Source: Tabrizicola_A sp964393035 (lineage in GTDB: Bacteria > Pseudomonadota > Alphaproteobacteria > Rhodobacterales > Rhodobacteraceae). Taken from it: 64,000 nucleotides of DNA. Below, in pieces: positions 8,552 through 17,053 of this stretch (the stretch's first letter is position 1; each line of letters starts with the position of its first letter). The notes beneath the pieces are model-generated. The model saw only the letters and a program-made list of their open reading frames with translations. It did no database searches and had not been told where the DNA came from. The translations under genes were made by a program, and so were the position numbers. Where the stretch lies: contig CAYMRX010000005.1 of NCBI GenBank assembly GCA_964393035.1, positions 62,001 through 126,000 on the forward strand. The letters are read 5' to 3'.

Positions 8552-10507
8552 ATGGCAGAAGACCTTCTCTCCGGCAAAGACCAGACCTATGACGCCTCCT
8601 CGATCGAGGTGCTGGAGCCTTTGGAGGCGGTTCGCTTGCGCCCCGGCATGTATATCGGCGGGATTGATGAGCGCGCCTATCACCACCTAGCGGCCGAGAT
8701 TCTCGACAACTCGATGGACGAGGCGGTGGCAGGCCATGCCAGCCGTATCGAGGTGGAGTTGAACGCAGACGGCAGCCTGACCATCCGCGACAATGGTCGT
8801 GGCATCCCGGTGGACCCGCATCCGAAATTCCCCGACAAATCGGCGTTGGAAGTGATCCTTTGCACGCTCCATTCGGGCGGCAAGTTCAACGGCAAGGCTT
8901 ACGAGACATCGGGCGGGTTGCATGGCGTTGGCTCATCGGTCGTCAACGCCCTGTCCGACAGCATGGTGGTCGAGGTTGCCAAGAACAAAGAGTTGTTCCA
9001 GCAATCCTTCTCCCGCGGCAAGCCGCTGGGGCCGATCCAGAAAATCGGTGCAGCACCCAATCGGCGCGGCACGACCGTGACCTTCCACCCCGACGCGCAA
9101 ATCTTCGGCAGCCACCATTTCAAGCCAAGCCGCCTGATGAAGATGGCGCGGTCGAAGGCCTATCTGTTCTCGGGCGTGGAAATCCGCTGGAAATCGCAAA
9201 TCCCCGACGGCGACATGCCGATGGAGGCGGTGTTCCACTTCCCGGGCGGGTTGGCGGATTATCTGTCGGATACGCTTGAGAAAACCACCACCTACGCCGA
9301 CCGTCCCTTTGCAGGGAAGGTGGGGTTTCAGGAAAAATTCGGCGTGCCGGGGTCGGTGGAATGGGCGATCAACTGGTCGCCGGTGCGTGATGGTTTCATC
9401 CAGTCTTACTGCAATACCGTGCCAACACCCGAAGGCGGCACGCATGAATTCGGCTTTTGGTCGGCGATCCTGAAAGGCATCCGCGCCTATGGCGAGTTGT
9501 CGAAGAACCGCAAAGCCGAGCTGATCACCCGCGACGACATGCTGACGGGCGGCTGCGCGCTGATTTCGGTTTTCGTGCGCGAGCCGCAGTTTGTCGGGCA
9601 AACCAAAGACCGTCTGGCCACCGAAGAAGCGGCGAAATGGGTGGAAAACGCGGTGCGCGACCATTTCGACAACTGGCTGGTGTCTGATCCGAAATCGGCG
9701 GGCGCGATCCTGGATTTTCTGGTGCTGCGCGCCGAAGAACGGCTGAAGCGCAAACAGGAAAAGGAAACCCAGCGCAAAACGGCGACGAAAAAGCTGCGCT
9801 TGCCGGGCAAGCTGGCCGATTGCAGCGCCAAGAACCGCGAGGGGACCGAACTTTTCCTCGTCGAGGGCGACTCGGCAGGGGGCAGCGCCAAGGCCGCCCG
9901 CAACCGCGAAACGCAGGCGCTGCTGCCCTTGCGCGGGAAAATCCTGAACGTCTTGGGGGCCGCGTCGAACAAGCTGGGTGATAACGCCGAAATTCGCGAC
10001 ATCTGCGAGGCTTTGGGCGTGCAGATGGGCACCAAGTTCAAGGTCGATGATCTGCGCTATGACAAGATCATCATCATGACCGACGCCGATGTGGACGGCG
10101 CGCATATCGCCAGCCTGCTGATGACCTTTTTCTTCACCCAGATGCGCCCGATGATCGACAAGGGGCATCTCTATCTCGCCTGCCCGCCGCTCTATCGTCT
10201 GACCCAAGGGGCAAAACGGCTTTATGTGGCGGATGACGCCGAGAAAGAGATCTGGATGAAGAAGGGTCTTGGCGGCAAGGGCAAGATCGACGTGCAACGC
10301 TTCAAAGGGCTTGGCGAGATGGATGCCAAGGACTTGAAGGATACCACGATGAACCCCGCAACCCGCAAGCTGATCCGGGTGTCGATCGACGATGACGAAC
10401 CGGGCATGACGGGCGATCTGGTGGAGCGGCTGATGGGCAAAAAGCCCGAGTTGCGCTTTCAGTATATTCAGGAAAACGCCCGGTTCGTGGAAGAACTGGA
10501 CGTGTAA
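8552..10507 (+). CDS. parE: DNA topoisomerase IV subunit B (ParE)
   Basis: ATPase subunit of topoisomerase IV, which decatenates daughter chromosomes together with ParC (not in the window). The GHKL ATPase domain begins at LRPGMYIGG and EILDNSMDEAVAG. The TOPRIM domain has EGDSAGGSA with Glu438 and the metal-binding DADVDGAH at Asp511/513/515. The length of 651 and the absence of the GyrB C-terminal insertion favour ParE over GyrB. It follows doc by 69 bases and probably has its own promoter. Confidence 0.94.
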   Translation: MAEDLLSGKDQTYDASSIEVLEPLEAVRLRPGMYIGGIDERAYHHLAAEILDNSMDEAVAGHASRIEVELNADGSLTIRDNGRGIPVDPHPKFPDKSALEVILCTLHSGGKFNGKAYETSGGLHGVGSSVVNALSDSMVVEVAKNKELFQQSFSRGKPLGPIQKIGAAPNRRGTTVTFHPDAQIFGSHHFKPSRLMKMARSKAYLFSGVEIRWKSQIPDGDMPMEAVFHFPGGLADYLSDTLEKTTTYADRPFAGKVGFQEKFGVPGSVEWAINWSPVRDGFIQSYCNTVPTPEGGTHEFGFWSAILKGIRAYGELSKNRKAELITRDDMLTGGCALISVFVREPQFVGQTKDRLATEEAAKWVENAVRDHFDNWLVSDPKSAGAILDFLVLRAEERLKRKQEKETQRKTATKKLRLPGKLADCSAKNREGTELFLVEGDSAGGSAKAARNRETQALLPLRGKILNVLGAASNKLGDNAEIRDICEALGVQMGTKFKVDDLRYDKIIIMTDADVDGAHIASLLMTFFFTQMRPMIDKGHLYLACPPLYRLTQGAKRLYVADDAEKEIWMKKGLGGKGKIDVQRFKGLGEMDAKDLKDTTMNPATRKLIRVSIDDDEPGMTGDLVERLMGKKPELRFQYIQENARFVEELDV

Positions 10508-10514
10508 GGGGAGC

Positions 10515-10985
10515 TTACCCCAAAGGCCCCGGCCTGCGTTCTTCGGTCAAGAGCACATTGGCCTCCACCTGCCCAAGGCCGGGCAGGGTCATGATGCGCC
10601 GCCGCAAGACGCGTTCGAAATCCGCAATGTCGCGGGCGACGACGCGCAGGCGGTAGTCAAACAGGCCCAACACGTGCTGCACCACCTGCACCTCGGGGAT
10701 GGCCTGCACGGCGCGTTCGAAATCCTCAAGGCTGACGCGACCCTTGGTGGCCAGTTTCACCCCCAAAAACACCGTCACGCCAAAGCCCAAGGCGGCGCGG
10801 TCCACCTCGACCCTGAGGCCCGACAGGATGCCCGCCTCCTCCAACCGTTTTACCCGCCGCCATGTCGCGGGTTGTGACAGGCCAAAGCGGCGGCCAAGTT
10901 CGCCTGCCGACAGATCGCCCTCCCGCGACAATTCCCGCAACAGCGCGCGGTCAAGGTCATCAAGGTCGATCACGCTGCTGGTCAT
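10515..10985 (-). CDS. Lrp/AsnC family transcriptional regulator (distal of a tandem pair)
   Basis: 156 residues: an N-terminal winged helix-turn-helix (LDRALLRELSREGDLSAGELGRRFGLSQPATWRRVKRL) and a C-terminal RAM ligand-binding domain. Its start overlaps the stop of a second Lrp/AsnC gene by 4 bases, so the two are made together and may form hetero-oligomers. The pair is divergent from ilvC, which suggests amino-acid-responsive control, with branched-chain amino acids the obvious but unproven ligand. It converges on parE with 7 bases between stops. Confidence 0.9.
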   Translation of the reverse strand: MTSSVIDLDDLDRALLRELSREGDLSAGELGRRFGLSQPATWRRVKRLEEAGILSGLRVEVDRAALGFGVTVFLGVKLATKGRVSLEDFERAVQAIPEVQVVQHVLGLFDYRLRVVARDIADFERVLRRRIMTLPGLGQVEANVLLTEERRPGPLG

Positions 10986-11440
10986 AGCGGCAATCCTTCG
11001 CTGTCCTTGATCGTCGCAATCAGCATCAGCGCATCGACCTCGGCGATATGTGGCAGGGACAGGATGCGCGCGCGGTAAACCTCTTGGTAATGGCCCATGT
11101 CGCGCGCGACCACGTTCAGGCGCACATCGACCCGGCCAAGAAAGGTTTCAATCGCCACCACTTCCGGTACCTCGCGGGCCGCGGCGATGAATTCGTCAAA
11201 GGCGCGCGGGTTGGTCTTGTCGAGCGTGAAGCGCAGGCTGACTTCCACCTCGAACCCCAAGGCCCGCCAGTCGATTGCCGCCCGGACGGCGCGGATCGCC
11301 CCCCCCTCGCGCAACCGCTCCAACCGCCTGCCCAGCGTGGCGGCGGTCACCCCGGCCCGCGTCGCCAGATCGGCGCGTGGGCTGGAAGGTTCGGCCAGCA
11401 CTTGCCGCAGGATGCGGCGGTCAGTGTCGTCGATTTGCAT
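10982..11440 (-). CDS. Lrp/AsnC family transcriptional regulator (proximal of a tandem pair)
   Basis: 152 residues with the same HTH-RAM architecture (DDTDRRILRQVLAEP...RADLATRAGVTAATLGRRLERL). It is the first gene of the two-gene regulator unit, starting 126 bases from the divergent ilvC. The intergenic region holds a 19-bp perfect palindrome that is a good candidate for its operator. Its relation to the downstream partner looks like an old duplication, since the two are only moderately similar by eye. Confidence 0.9.
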   Translation of the reverse strand: MQIDDTDRRILRQVLAEPSSPRADLATRAGVTAATLGRRLERLREGGAIRAVRAAIDWRALGFEVEVSLRFTLDKTNPRAFDEFIAAAREVPEVVAIETFLGRVDVRLNVVARDMGHYQEVYRARILSLPHIAEVDALMLIATIKDSEGLPL

Positions 11441-11471
11441 GAAATATTCACCAAATGGTATTTTAGAGAAT

Positions 11472-11490
11472 GAGTTTTCTCAGAAAACTC
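11472..11490. promoter_or_regulatory. 19-bp palindrome between the AsnC pair and ilvC
   Basis: Perfect inverted repeat GAGTTTTCT (11472-11480), centre C, AGAAAACTC (11482-11490), in the A+T-rich divergent promoter region. Its size and AT-rich core resemble Lrp-type binding sites. It lies 77 bases from the ilvC start and 32 from the regulator start. Confidence 0.55.
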
Positions 11491-11566
11491 TCAATCAGTC
11501 AAACTATGCACGCGATCACCTGCAAATCCTCCTATTGTCACGCCATCAACTCAAGGAGACACGCCC

Positions 11567-12589
11567 ATGCGCGTTTATTATGACCGCGACTGCGACATCA
11601 ACCTCATCAAGGACAAGAAGGTCGCCATCCTCGGCTATGGCAGCCAAGGCCATGCCCATGCGCTGAACCTGCGCGATTCGGGCGCCAAGAACCTTGTCGT
11701 CGCTCTGCGCCCCGGCTCCCCCTCGGCCAAGAAAGCCGAAGGCGAAGGCCTGAAGGTCATGGGCATCGCCGAAGCCGCCGCTTGGTGCGACGTCATCATG
11801 TTCACCATGCCCGACGAATTGCAGGCCGACACCTACAAGAAATACGTCCACGACAACCTGCGCGAAGGTTCGGCGATTGCCTTCGCTCACGGCCTGAACG
11901 TGCATTTCGGCCTGATCGAGCCGAAACCCGGCGTTGACGTCATCATGATGGCCCCGAAAGGCCCGGGCCACACCGTGCGCGGCGAATATTCCAAAGGCGG
12001 CGGCGTGCCCTGCCTCGTGGCCGTGCATCAGGATGCAACCGGCAAGGCGATGGAAATCGGCCTCAGCTACTGCTCGGCCATCGGTGGCGGCCGTTCGGGC
12101 ATCATCGAGACCAACTTCCGTCAGGAATGTGAAACCGACCTGTTCGGTGAACAAGCCGTTCTCTGCGGCGGTCTGGTCGAACTGATCCGTATGGGCTTTG
12201 AAACCCTGGTCGAAGCTGGCTACGAGCCGGAAATGGCCTATTTCGAATGCCTGCACGAAGTGAAGCTGATCGTCGACCTGATCTATGAAGGCGGCATCGC
12301 CAACATGGACTACTCGATCTCGAACACCGCTGAATATGGCCAATACGTCTCCGGCCCGCGCATTCTGCCCTACGATGAGACCAAGGCCCGCATGAAGGCG
12401 GTTCTGTCGGACATCCAGACCGGCAAATTCGTGCGCGACTTCATGCTGGAAAATGCCGTGGGCCAGCCGACGATCAAGGCCTCGCGCCGCTCGAACGACG
12501 AGCATCAGATCGAACTCGTCGGCAAGAAACTGCGCGACATGATGCCGTGGATCTCCAAGGGCAAAATGGTCGACAAATCGCGCAACTAA
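11567..12589 (+). CDS. ilvC: Ketol-acid reductoisomerase (class I)
   Basis: Second step of valine/isoleucine synthesis: Mg- and NADPH-dependent isomeroreduction of acetolactate or acetohydroxybutyrate. The 340 residues match the short class I form. The Rossmann loop GYGSQGHAHALNLRDSG, the metal-binding region DLFGEQAVLCGG and the C-terminal SRRSNDEHQIELVG are all standard. AAGGAGA lies eight to nine bases upstream. It is a single gene followed by a hairpin and is divergent from two Lrp/AsnC regulators that probably control it. Confidence 0.97.
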   Translation: MRVYYDRDCDINLIKDKKVAILGYGSQGHAHALNLRDSGAKNLVVALRPGSPSAKKAEGEGLKVMGIAEAAAWCDVIMFTMPDELQADTYKKYVHDNLREGSAIAFAHGLNVHFGLIEPKPGVDVIMMAPKGPGHTVRGEYSKGGGVPCLVAVHQDATGKAMEIGLSYCSAIGGGRSGIIETNFRQECETDLFGEQAVLCGGLVELIRMGFETLVEAGYEPEMAYFECLHEVKLIVDLIYEGGIANMDYSISNTAEYGQYVSGPRILPYDETKARMKAVLSDIQTGKFVRDFMLENAVGQPTIKASRRSNDEHQIELVGKKLRDMMPWISKGKMVDKSRN

Positions 12590-12609
12590 GCGATTTTCGG
12601 ATAAAAAAT

Positions 12610-12637
12610 CAGGGCCGGGGGGAAACCCTCGGCCCTG
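12610..12637 (+). terminator. ilvC terminator hairpin
   Basis: CAGGGCC (12610-12616) pairs with GGCCCTG (12631-12637), with further G:C pairs inside the loop; TTCATTT follows. It lies 20 bases after the ilvC stop and could also serve the convergent glmM transcript. Confidence 0.65.
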
Positions 12638-12683
12638 TTCATTTGATCTGTGCTGTGGTCGGAGCCGAATCCGAAAAGGCCCG

Positions 12684-14027
12684 TCAGAGCGCCTTTTCCA
12701 CCGCCCCGACGATGTCATCGACAACGTCCCGCAGCATGTCGGCGTCCTCACATTCCGCCATCACGCGGATCAAGGGCTCGGTTCCCGACTTGCGGATCAG
12801 GATGCGGCCCTTGCCGGCAATCCGCGCCTCATTGGCCTTGATGACCGCTTGCACGGCGGCGGCATCCAAAGGCTTCTTGCCCGCCTCGAAGCGCACGTTC
12901 TTCAGCATCTGCGGCACGGTGACGAACTGCTGGATCAGCGTGCTGGCCGGCTGGCCCGACCGCGCAAGTTCGGCCAGAAACTGCAAGCCCGCCAAAAGCC
13001 CGTCGCCGGTGGTGGCATAATCGGTCATCACGATATGGCCCGATTGCTCACCGCCCAGATTCCAGCCGCTGCGCCGCATTGCCTCAACCACATAGCGGTC
13101 GCCGACATTGGTGCGTTCCAGCCTGAGGCCGCGCCCGGTCAGGAATTTCTCCAGCCCAAGGTTCGACATCACGGTGGCCACCAAAGTACCGCCCTTCAGA
13201 CGGCCTTCCTCGGCCCAGCGGGCGGCAAACAGTGCCATGATCTGATCGCCATCGGCCACTTGGCCATGCTCGTCCAGAATCATCACCCGGTCGGCGTCAC
13301 CATCAAGGCTGATGCCCACATGCGCGCCATGCGCCACCACGGCCTCGGCCGCGGTCTGGGTATAGGTCGAGCCGCATTTTTCATTGATATTGGTGCCATT
13401 CGGGGCAACGCCCACGGGAATGACCTCGGCCCCCAATTCCCACAAGACCAAGGGTGCTGCCTTGTAGGCGGCCCCGTTGGCGCAGTCGATCACCACCTTC
13501 AGCCCATCCAGCCGCAGGCCCGGCGGGAAGGTGGTCTTGGCATATTCGACATAGCGCCCCAGCGCATCGTCGATCCGCTTGGCGCGGCCGATGTTCTGCG
13601 GCTGGGCCGGGGCAATCTCGCCCGCGACCATGGTTTCGATCTCGATCTCCGCCTCATCCGACAGCTTGAACCCGTCAGGCCCAAAGAACTTGATGCCGTT
13701 GTCATGATGCGGGTTGTGGCTGGCCGAAATCATCACGCCGAGATCGGCGCGCATGGATTTGGTCAGGAACCCCACCGCCGGGGTGGGCACCGGGCCCAAG
13801 AGCAGCACGTTCATGCCCGTCGAGGTCAGCCCCGCCGTCAGCGCGTTTTCCAGCATATAGCCCGAAAGCCGGGTGTCCTTGCCGATCACCACCCGATGCG
13901 CATTGCTGCCATCGCGGCGGAAATACCGCCCCGCCGCCTGACCCAGCTTCAGGGCCATCTCGGCGGTCATCGGATAGGTGTTGGCCCGGCCGCGCACCCC
14001 ATCGGTGCCAAACAATTTACGCGTCAT
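12684..14027 (-). CDS. glmM: Phosphoglucosamine mutase
   Basis: Interconverts glucosamine-6-phosphate and glucosamine-1-phosphate on the way to UDP-GlcNAc. The 447 residues start MTRKLFGTDGVRG. The phosphoserine loop is SASHNPHHDNG (Ser103), the metal loop is DGDADR (Asp242/244/246), and the C-terminal phosphate-binding RKSGTEPLIRVMAE closes the protein. The start at 14027 was chosen because the family begins there and the start codon overlaps the folP stop (ATGA). It is the last gene of folB-folP-glmM, a common alphaproteobacterial order. Confidence 0.96.
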   Translation of the reverse strand: MTRKLFGTDGVRGRANTYPMTAEMALKLGQAAGRYFRRDGSNAHRVVIGKDTRLSGYMLENALTAGLTSTGMNVLLLGPVPTPAVGFLTKSMRADLGVMISASHNPHHDNGIKFFGPDGFKLSDEAEIEIETMVAGEIAPAQPQNIGRAKRIDDALGRYVEYAKTTFPPGLRLDGLKVVIDCANGAAYKAAPLVLWELGAEVIPVGVAPNGTNINEKCGSTYTQTAAEAVVAHGAHVGISLDGDADRVMILDEHGQVADGDQIMALFAARWAEEGRLKGGTLVATVMSNLGLEKFLTGRGLRLERTNVGDRYVVEAMRRSGWNLGGEQSGHIVMTDYATTGDGLLAGLQFLAELARSGQPASTLIQQFVTVPQMLKNVRFEAGKKPLDAAAVQAVIKANEARIAGKGRILIRKSGTEPLIRVMAECEDADMLRDVVDDIVGAVEKAL

Positions 14028-15037
14028 ATGGAATATCCCCTTGTCGCAGCCTGCCACAGGCGCAACGCCTGCCGTGTTTCGGCCACATCATGCACCCGGA
14101 TCATCTGCATCCCCTGCGCCACGCCGGCCAAGGCCACCGCGAGCGAACCCGGCATCCGCCGTGCGGCTTCCGCCTCTGCCCCGATGGTGCCGATAAAGCG
14201 TTTGCGACTGGCCCCGAGCAGCACCGGCACGCCAAGGGCGTGAAACAGGCTCAGCCGCGCCAGAAGCGCCAGATTATGCTCCAACGTCTTGCCAAAGCCG
14301 ATACCGGGATCAATGGCCAACCGGTCTTCCGGGACGCCTGCCGCCCGCGCCACCGCAAGCCGCGCGGCCAAGGCGTCATAGACATCCAGCAAAACATCGT
14401 CATAGCGCGGATCGTCCTGCATGGTGGCCGGTGTCTCGATGGAATGCATCAGGATCACCGGCACGCCAGCCGCTGCCGCCACCCCGGCCATGCCCGCGTC
14501 AAAACGCAGCGCCGTCACATCGTTCAGGATCGTGGCCCCCGCGGCAAAAGCCGCCTCTGCCACCGTCGCCTTGCGCGTGTCGATCGAGATCGGCAACGAA
14601 AGCCCGCCCTCGCGCAGTGCCGCAATCACCGGCGCGGTGCGGGCGGTTTCCTCGGCCACGGAAACCTCCGCCGCACCGGGGCGTGTGCTTTCGCCGCCAA
14701 TGTCCAGAATATCGGCCTCTGCCGCCATGCGTCGGGCCTGCATCAAGGCGGCTTCCGGGCGCAGGAACAGCCCGCCGTCGGAAAAACTGTCCGGCGTGAT
14801 GTTCAAAATCCCCATGATGCGCGGCGCATCCATGCCCAGCCCGCCAAAACCCGGCCGCGGCGCGGAAAGCCGCAGCCGCTCGGCCTCGGTCAGATCGCCC
14901 AAACCCACCACGCGCGGCGCGGCATCCCGCGCCAAAATCTCCACCCGGTCAAACCAGCACCAGCCGCCCGCCAAAGCCAAAGCCCCTGCCGGGCGGGCCG
15001 GGTCACTCATCGCAATCGGGCGCAAATAGGTTGTCAC
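14024..15037 (-). CDS. folP: Dihydropteroate synthase
   Basis: Condenses p-aminobenzoate with dihydropterin pyrophosphate; the sulfonamide target. Key motifs are MGILNITPDSFSDGG, DIGGESTRPGA and the pterin-phosphate site GASRKRFIG. The open frame extends 30 codons further upstream, but I favour the GTG at 15035-15037, which has GAAGGG at good spacing and gives the TTYLRPIAMSDPARPAG start seen in relatives; the ATG at 15061 is an alternative. An N-terminal extension of about 90 residues precedes the TIM barrel. It is coupled to glmM by a 4-bp overlap. Confidence 0.9.
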   Translation of the reverse strand: MTTYLRPIAMSDPARPAGALALAGGWCWFDRVEILARDAAPRVVGLGDLTEAERLRLSAPRPGFGGLGMDAPRIMGILNITPDSFSDGGLFLRPEAALMQARRMAAEADILDIGGESTRPGAAEVSVAEETARTAPVIAALREGGLSLPISIDTRKATVAEAAFAAGATILNDVTALRFDAGMAGVAAAAGVPVILMHSIETPATMQDDPRYDDVLLDVYDALAARLAVARAAGVPEDRLAIDPGIGFGKTLEHNLALLARLSLFHALGVPVLLGASRKRFIGTIGAEAEAARRMPGSLAVALAGVAQGMQMIRVHDVAETRQALRLWQAATRGYSI

Positions 15038-15137
15038 GGGCAGCCCTTCAATGTGGCGCATATTTCCTGCGGGGGGTGCCGCAAGCGGTTCGCGCATCGG
15101 ATTAAGCCCCAAGCGTTCACCCGGCAAGGGGAAAGCT

Positions 15138-16046
15138 TCAGGCCTTTTCTACCCGCACGCGGCTTCCCGCCGGCAATGCAACATCGCCGTGAACAATCAG
15201 CCGTTCGGCCGCCATTGTTTCGGCTAGCCACAAGGCCAGCGCCACCGGCTCGCGGCTATGCGGGCCGTCTACCGCATCCAGCACCAGCTTCGACGGCGCC
15301 CAGACCATCATCTGCCCGCGCTTCACCGCCCAGTCGATCTCGGTTCGCGTCGCCATCACCACGCAGCGCGGGTCCCGTGCGGCCAGAACCCAGGCATTTT
15401 GTTCAATCGCCAGCATGTCCACCCGGCGTTGGGTGGGTTTGTGACCGGTTTCGGGGCGCACCATATCGGGCAGGCCCACCGTCAGAATCACCGGCAGGCC
15501 CTGGGCCTGCAAGGCGTCCAGCCGCGCGGGCAGGTCGGGGGCGGCAATCGCGGCATTGTCGAGATAGACCACCAAAGGATGCAGCGAGGATTCCTTGCCA
15601 TCCTGCCCCATCACCTGCAACGCCGCCTCGGCGCGGCTGCGGACAATCTCGACGCCCAGCTTATAGGGGCCGACATCCAGCTTTTCGATCCGCACGAAAA
15701 CCCGCATCGCCTGCGGCTCGGCCAGAATGCGTTCGGCCACCCGCTCCGCCAGCGTTTCCAGAAGGTTCAGCCGTTCGGCGGCCAATTCATCGGCAATCGA
15801 TTCGGTGATCCGGTCGTAAGACAGGATCTTGTCCACATCGTCATCCAAGGGGGCAGGCGCGGGGCGCACCTCGACCACCACGTTGAACATCACCCGCTGG
15901 GTATGGCCGCGTTCCTTTTGAAACGCGCCGATTTCCACCTCGACCACATGATCTCGCAGGGAAATCCGGTCGCGCGGGTCCGCACTGGCCGACGCGACCG
16001 CGCGTTCTTCTGGGTGGGCGAAGGCGATGCGGATGTCGCTGGTCAT
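15138..16046 (-). CDS. folB: Dihydroneopterin aldolase domain protein with long C-terminal extension
   Basis: Residues about 20-140 are a FolB fold (RISLRDHVVEVEIGAFQKERGH, LSYDRITESIADEL, LETLAERVAERIL and IEKLDVGPYKLGVEIVRSRAE), the folate enzyme that cleaves dihydroneopterin. Canonical FolB is about 120 residues; this protein has 302. The extra 150 residues (from LHPLVVYLDNAAIAAPDLP onwards) contain alternating strands and helices with no catalytic motif I recognise. Position directly before folP supports a folate role. The extension could be a second enzyme or a regulatory domain. Confidence 0.85.
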   Translation of the reverse strand: MTSDIRIAFAHPEERAVASASADPRDRISLRDHVVEVEIGAFQKERGHTQRVMFNVVVEVRPAPAPLDDDVDKILSYDRITESIADELAAERLNLLETLAERVAERILAEPQAMRVFVRIEKLDVGPYKLGVEIVRSRAEAALQVMGQDGKESSLHPLVVYLDNAAIAAPDLPARLDALQAQGLPVILTVGLPDMVRPETGHKPTQRRVDMLAIEQNAWVLAARDPRCVVMATRTEIDWAVKRGQMMVWAPSKLVLDAVDGPHSREPVALALWLAETMAAERLIVHGDVALPAGSRVRVEKA

Positions 16047-16081
16047 CAGGCCGTCCGTTGGCTTGGCGCGTTACAGGCGCG

Positions 16082-16113
16082 AAAAAAGTTGGGGGCAAGC
16101 TACGGCTTGCCCC
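16082..16113 (-). terminator. Rho-independent terminator of the SleB-type gene
   Basis: On the minus strand a 9-bp stem GGGGCAAGC/GCTTGCCCC (16092-16113, 4-base loop) is followed by CAAC and six T (16087-16082). It lies about 58 bases after the hydrolase stop. Confidence 0.8.
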
Positions 16114-16170
16114 GGTTTCCGCCTAGCCCGAAGGCGGCATGAAGATCAACCCGAACGACGCCGCCGCGGC

Positions 16171-16857
16171 TCAGGGCTTGTAGAACAGATGCGCCCCGAT
16201 CGATGCCGTGCGTTCAAACTGGTGCGACCATGACGGGTTGACCGACCGCGTATGAAAATGCGTTGCCCCATAGGTCAGGCTGCGCGGCGCACCATCCAGC
16301 ATCAGCCGGGCGATACGGCCCGCGGTTTCGCCCGCCTCGCGGTCACGCATCACATCGCGCGCGCCGTCGCAGTTGTAAGAGAACTGACAGCCGCCATTGC
16401 CGCCTTGCTCCACCACGCCGCACACCGAATTGGGATAATCCGGGCTGTCGACCCGGTTCAGGATCACCTCGGCCACGGCGAACTGGCCCTTCAGGCTTTC
16501 GCCGCGGGCTTCAAAGTAAAGCGCCTTGGTCAGGCATTGCCACTGGGCGTCGCCCTGCGGTTGCGGCAGGCCGGCCAGAAAGGCATGGGTATAGGAAAGG
16601 GCCGCCGGTACGCCGGCCTTGGACTTTTGTTTGCTTTGCTTCGGCAGCACTTTTTCCGGCCCAGTGGCCAAAGCGGTGCGCTGGCCCTCGGGCATGGCGT
16701 CAAGGGTGGCGTGTTCGGCATCCATCAGGCTGGCAAATTGCACACCCAAAAGAACCTTAGGATCGTTGGACTGGCTCACCGTCACTTCGGCGAAGGCCGC
16801 TCCGCTGTGGAGGCCAAGCGCGAGAATCGCGGCCGTCCAGATTTGGTGCAAGCGCAT
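16171..16857 (-). CDS. Secreted cell-wall hydrolase, SleB family
   Basis: A 228-residue exported protein: a signal peptide of 23 residues (cleavage near AFA-EV), a spacer, and then the Hydrolase_2/SleB domain. The domain carries ALYFEARGESLKGQFAVAEV with the catalytic-type Glu116/Glu120, and GGCQFSYNCDG. Such enzymes act as lytic transglycosylases or amidases on peptidoglycan, in spore formers on cortex and in Gram-negatives in wall remodelling. It is a single gene with its own terminator. Confidence 0.87.
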   Translation of the reverse strand: MRLHQIWTAAILALGLHSGAAFAEVTVSQSNDPKVLLGVQFASLMDAEHATLDAMPEGQRTALATGPEKVLPKQSKQKSKAGVPAALSYTHAFLAGLPQPQGDAQWQCLTKALYFEARGESLKGQFAVAEVILNRVDSPDYPNSVCGVVEQGGNGGCQFSYNCDGARDVMRDREAGETAGRIARLMLDGAPRSLTYGATHFHTRSVNPSWSHQFERTASIGAHLFYKP

Positions 16858-16995
16858 TGTCTAGGGTGGTCCCGGTTGTTTCAGTCAGAGGTTCGAACGG
16901 GAAAAAGATGGTTAACTCGGCAACGGGGGTCGTGCCTAAAGAGCCAAAGGCCCCGAGTCCACCTCTGTGGTAAAAATACAACTCAATTTTGCCGC

Positions 16996-17019
16996 TTTTC
17001 GGCGGGTTTCCGCCGAAAA
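16996..17019. repeat. Palindromic hairpin of the T-run/stem/A-run type
   Basis: TTTTCGGCGG (16996-17005), loop GTTT, CCGCCGAAAA (17010-17019): a perfect 10-bp stem, 35 bases after the PPDK-like gene stop. The T-run precedes and the A-run follows on both strands, so it lacks a canonical U-tail. Similar elements occur at 30966, 41491, 51462 and 58506. Confidence 0.6.
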
Positions 17020-17053
17020 ATCTCATGTGACATCTGAGCTTCTTATCACAAAA

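Noticed and set aside
12849..15808. Plus-strand frames of 464 and 572 codons over glmM, folP and folB
   Set aside because: They overlap three well-supported genes on the other strand and encode low-complexity Arg/Pro/His-rich sequence.
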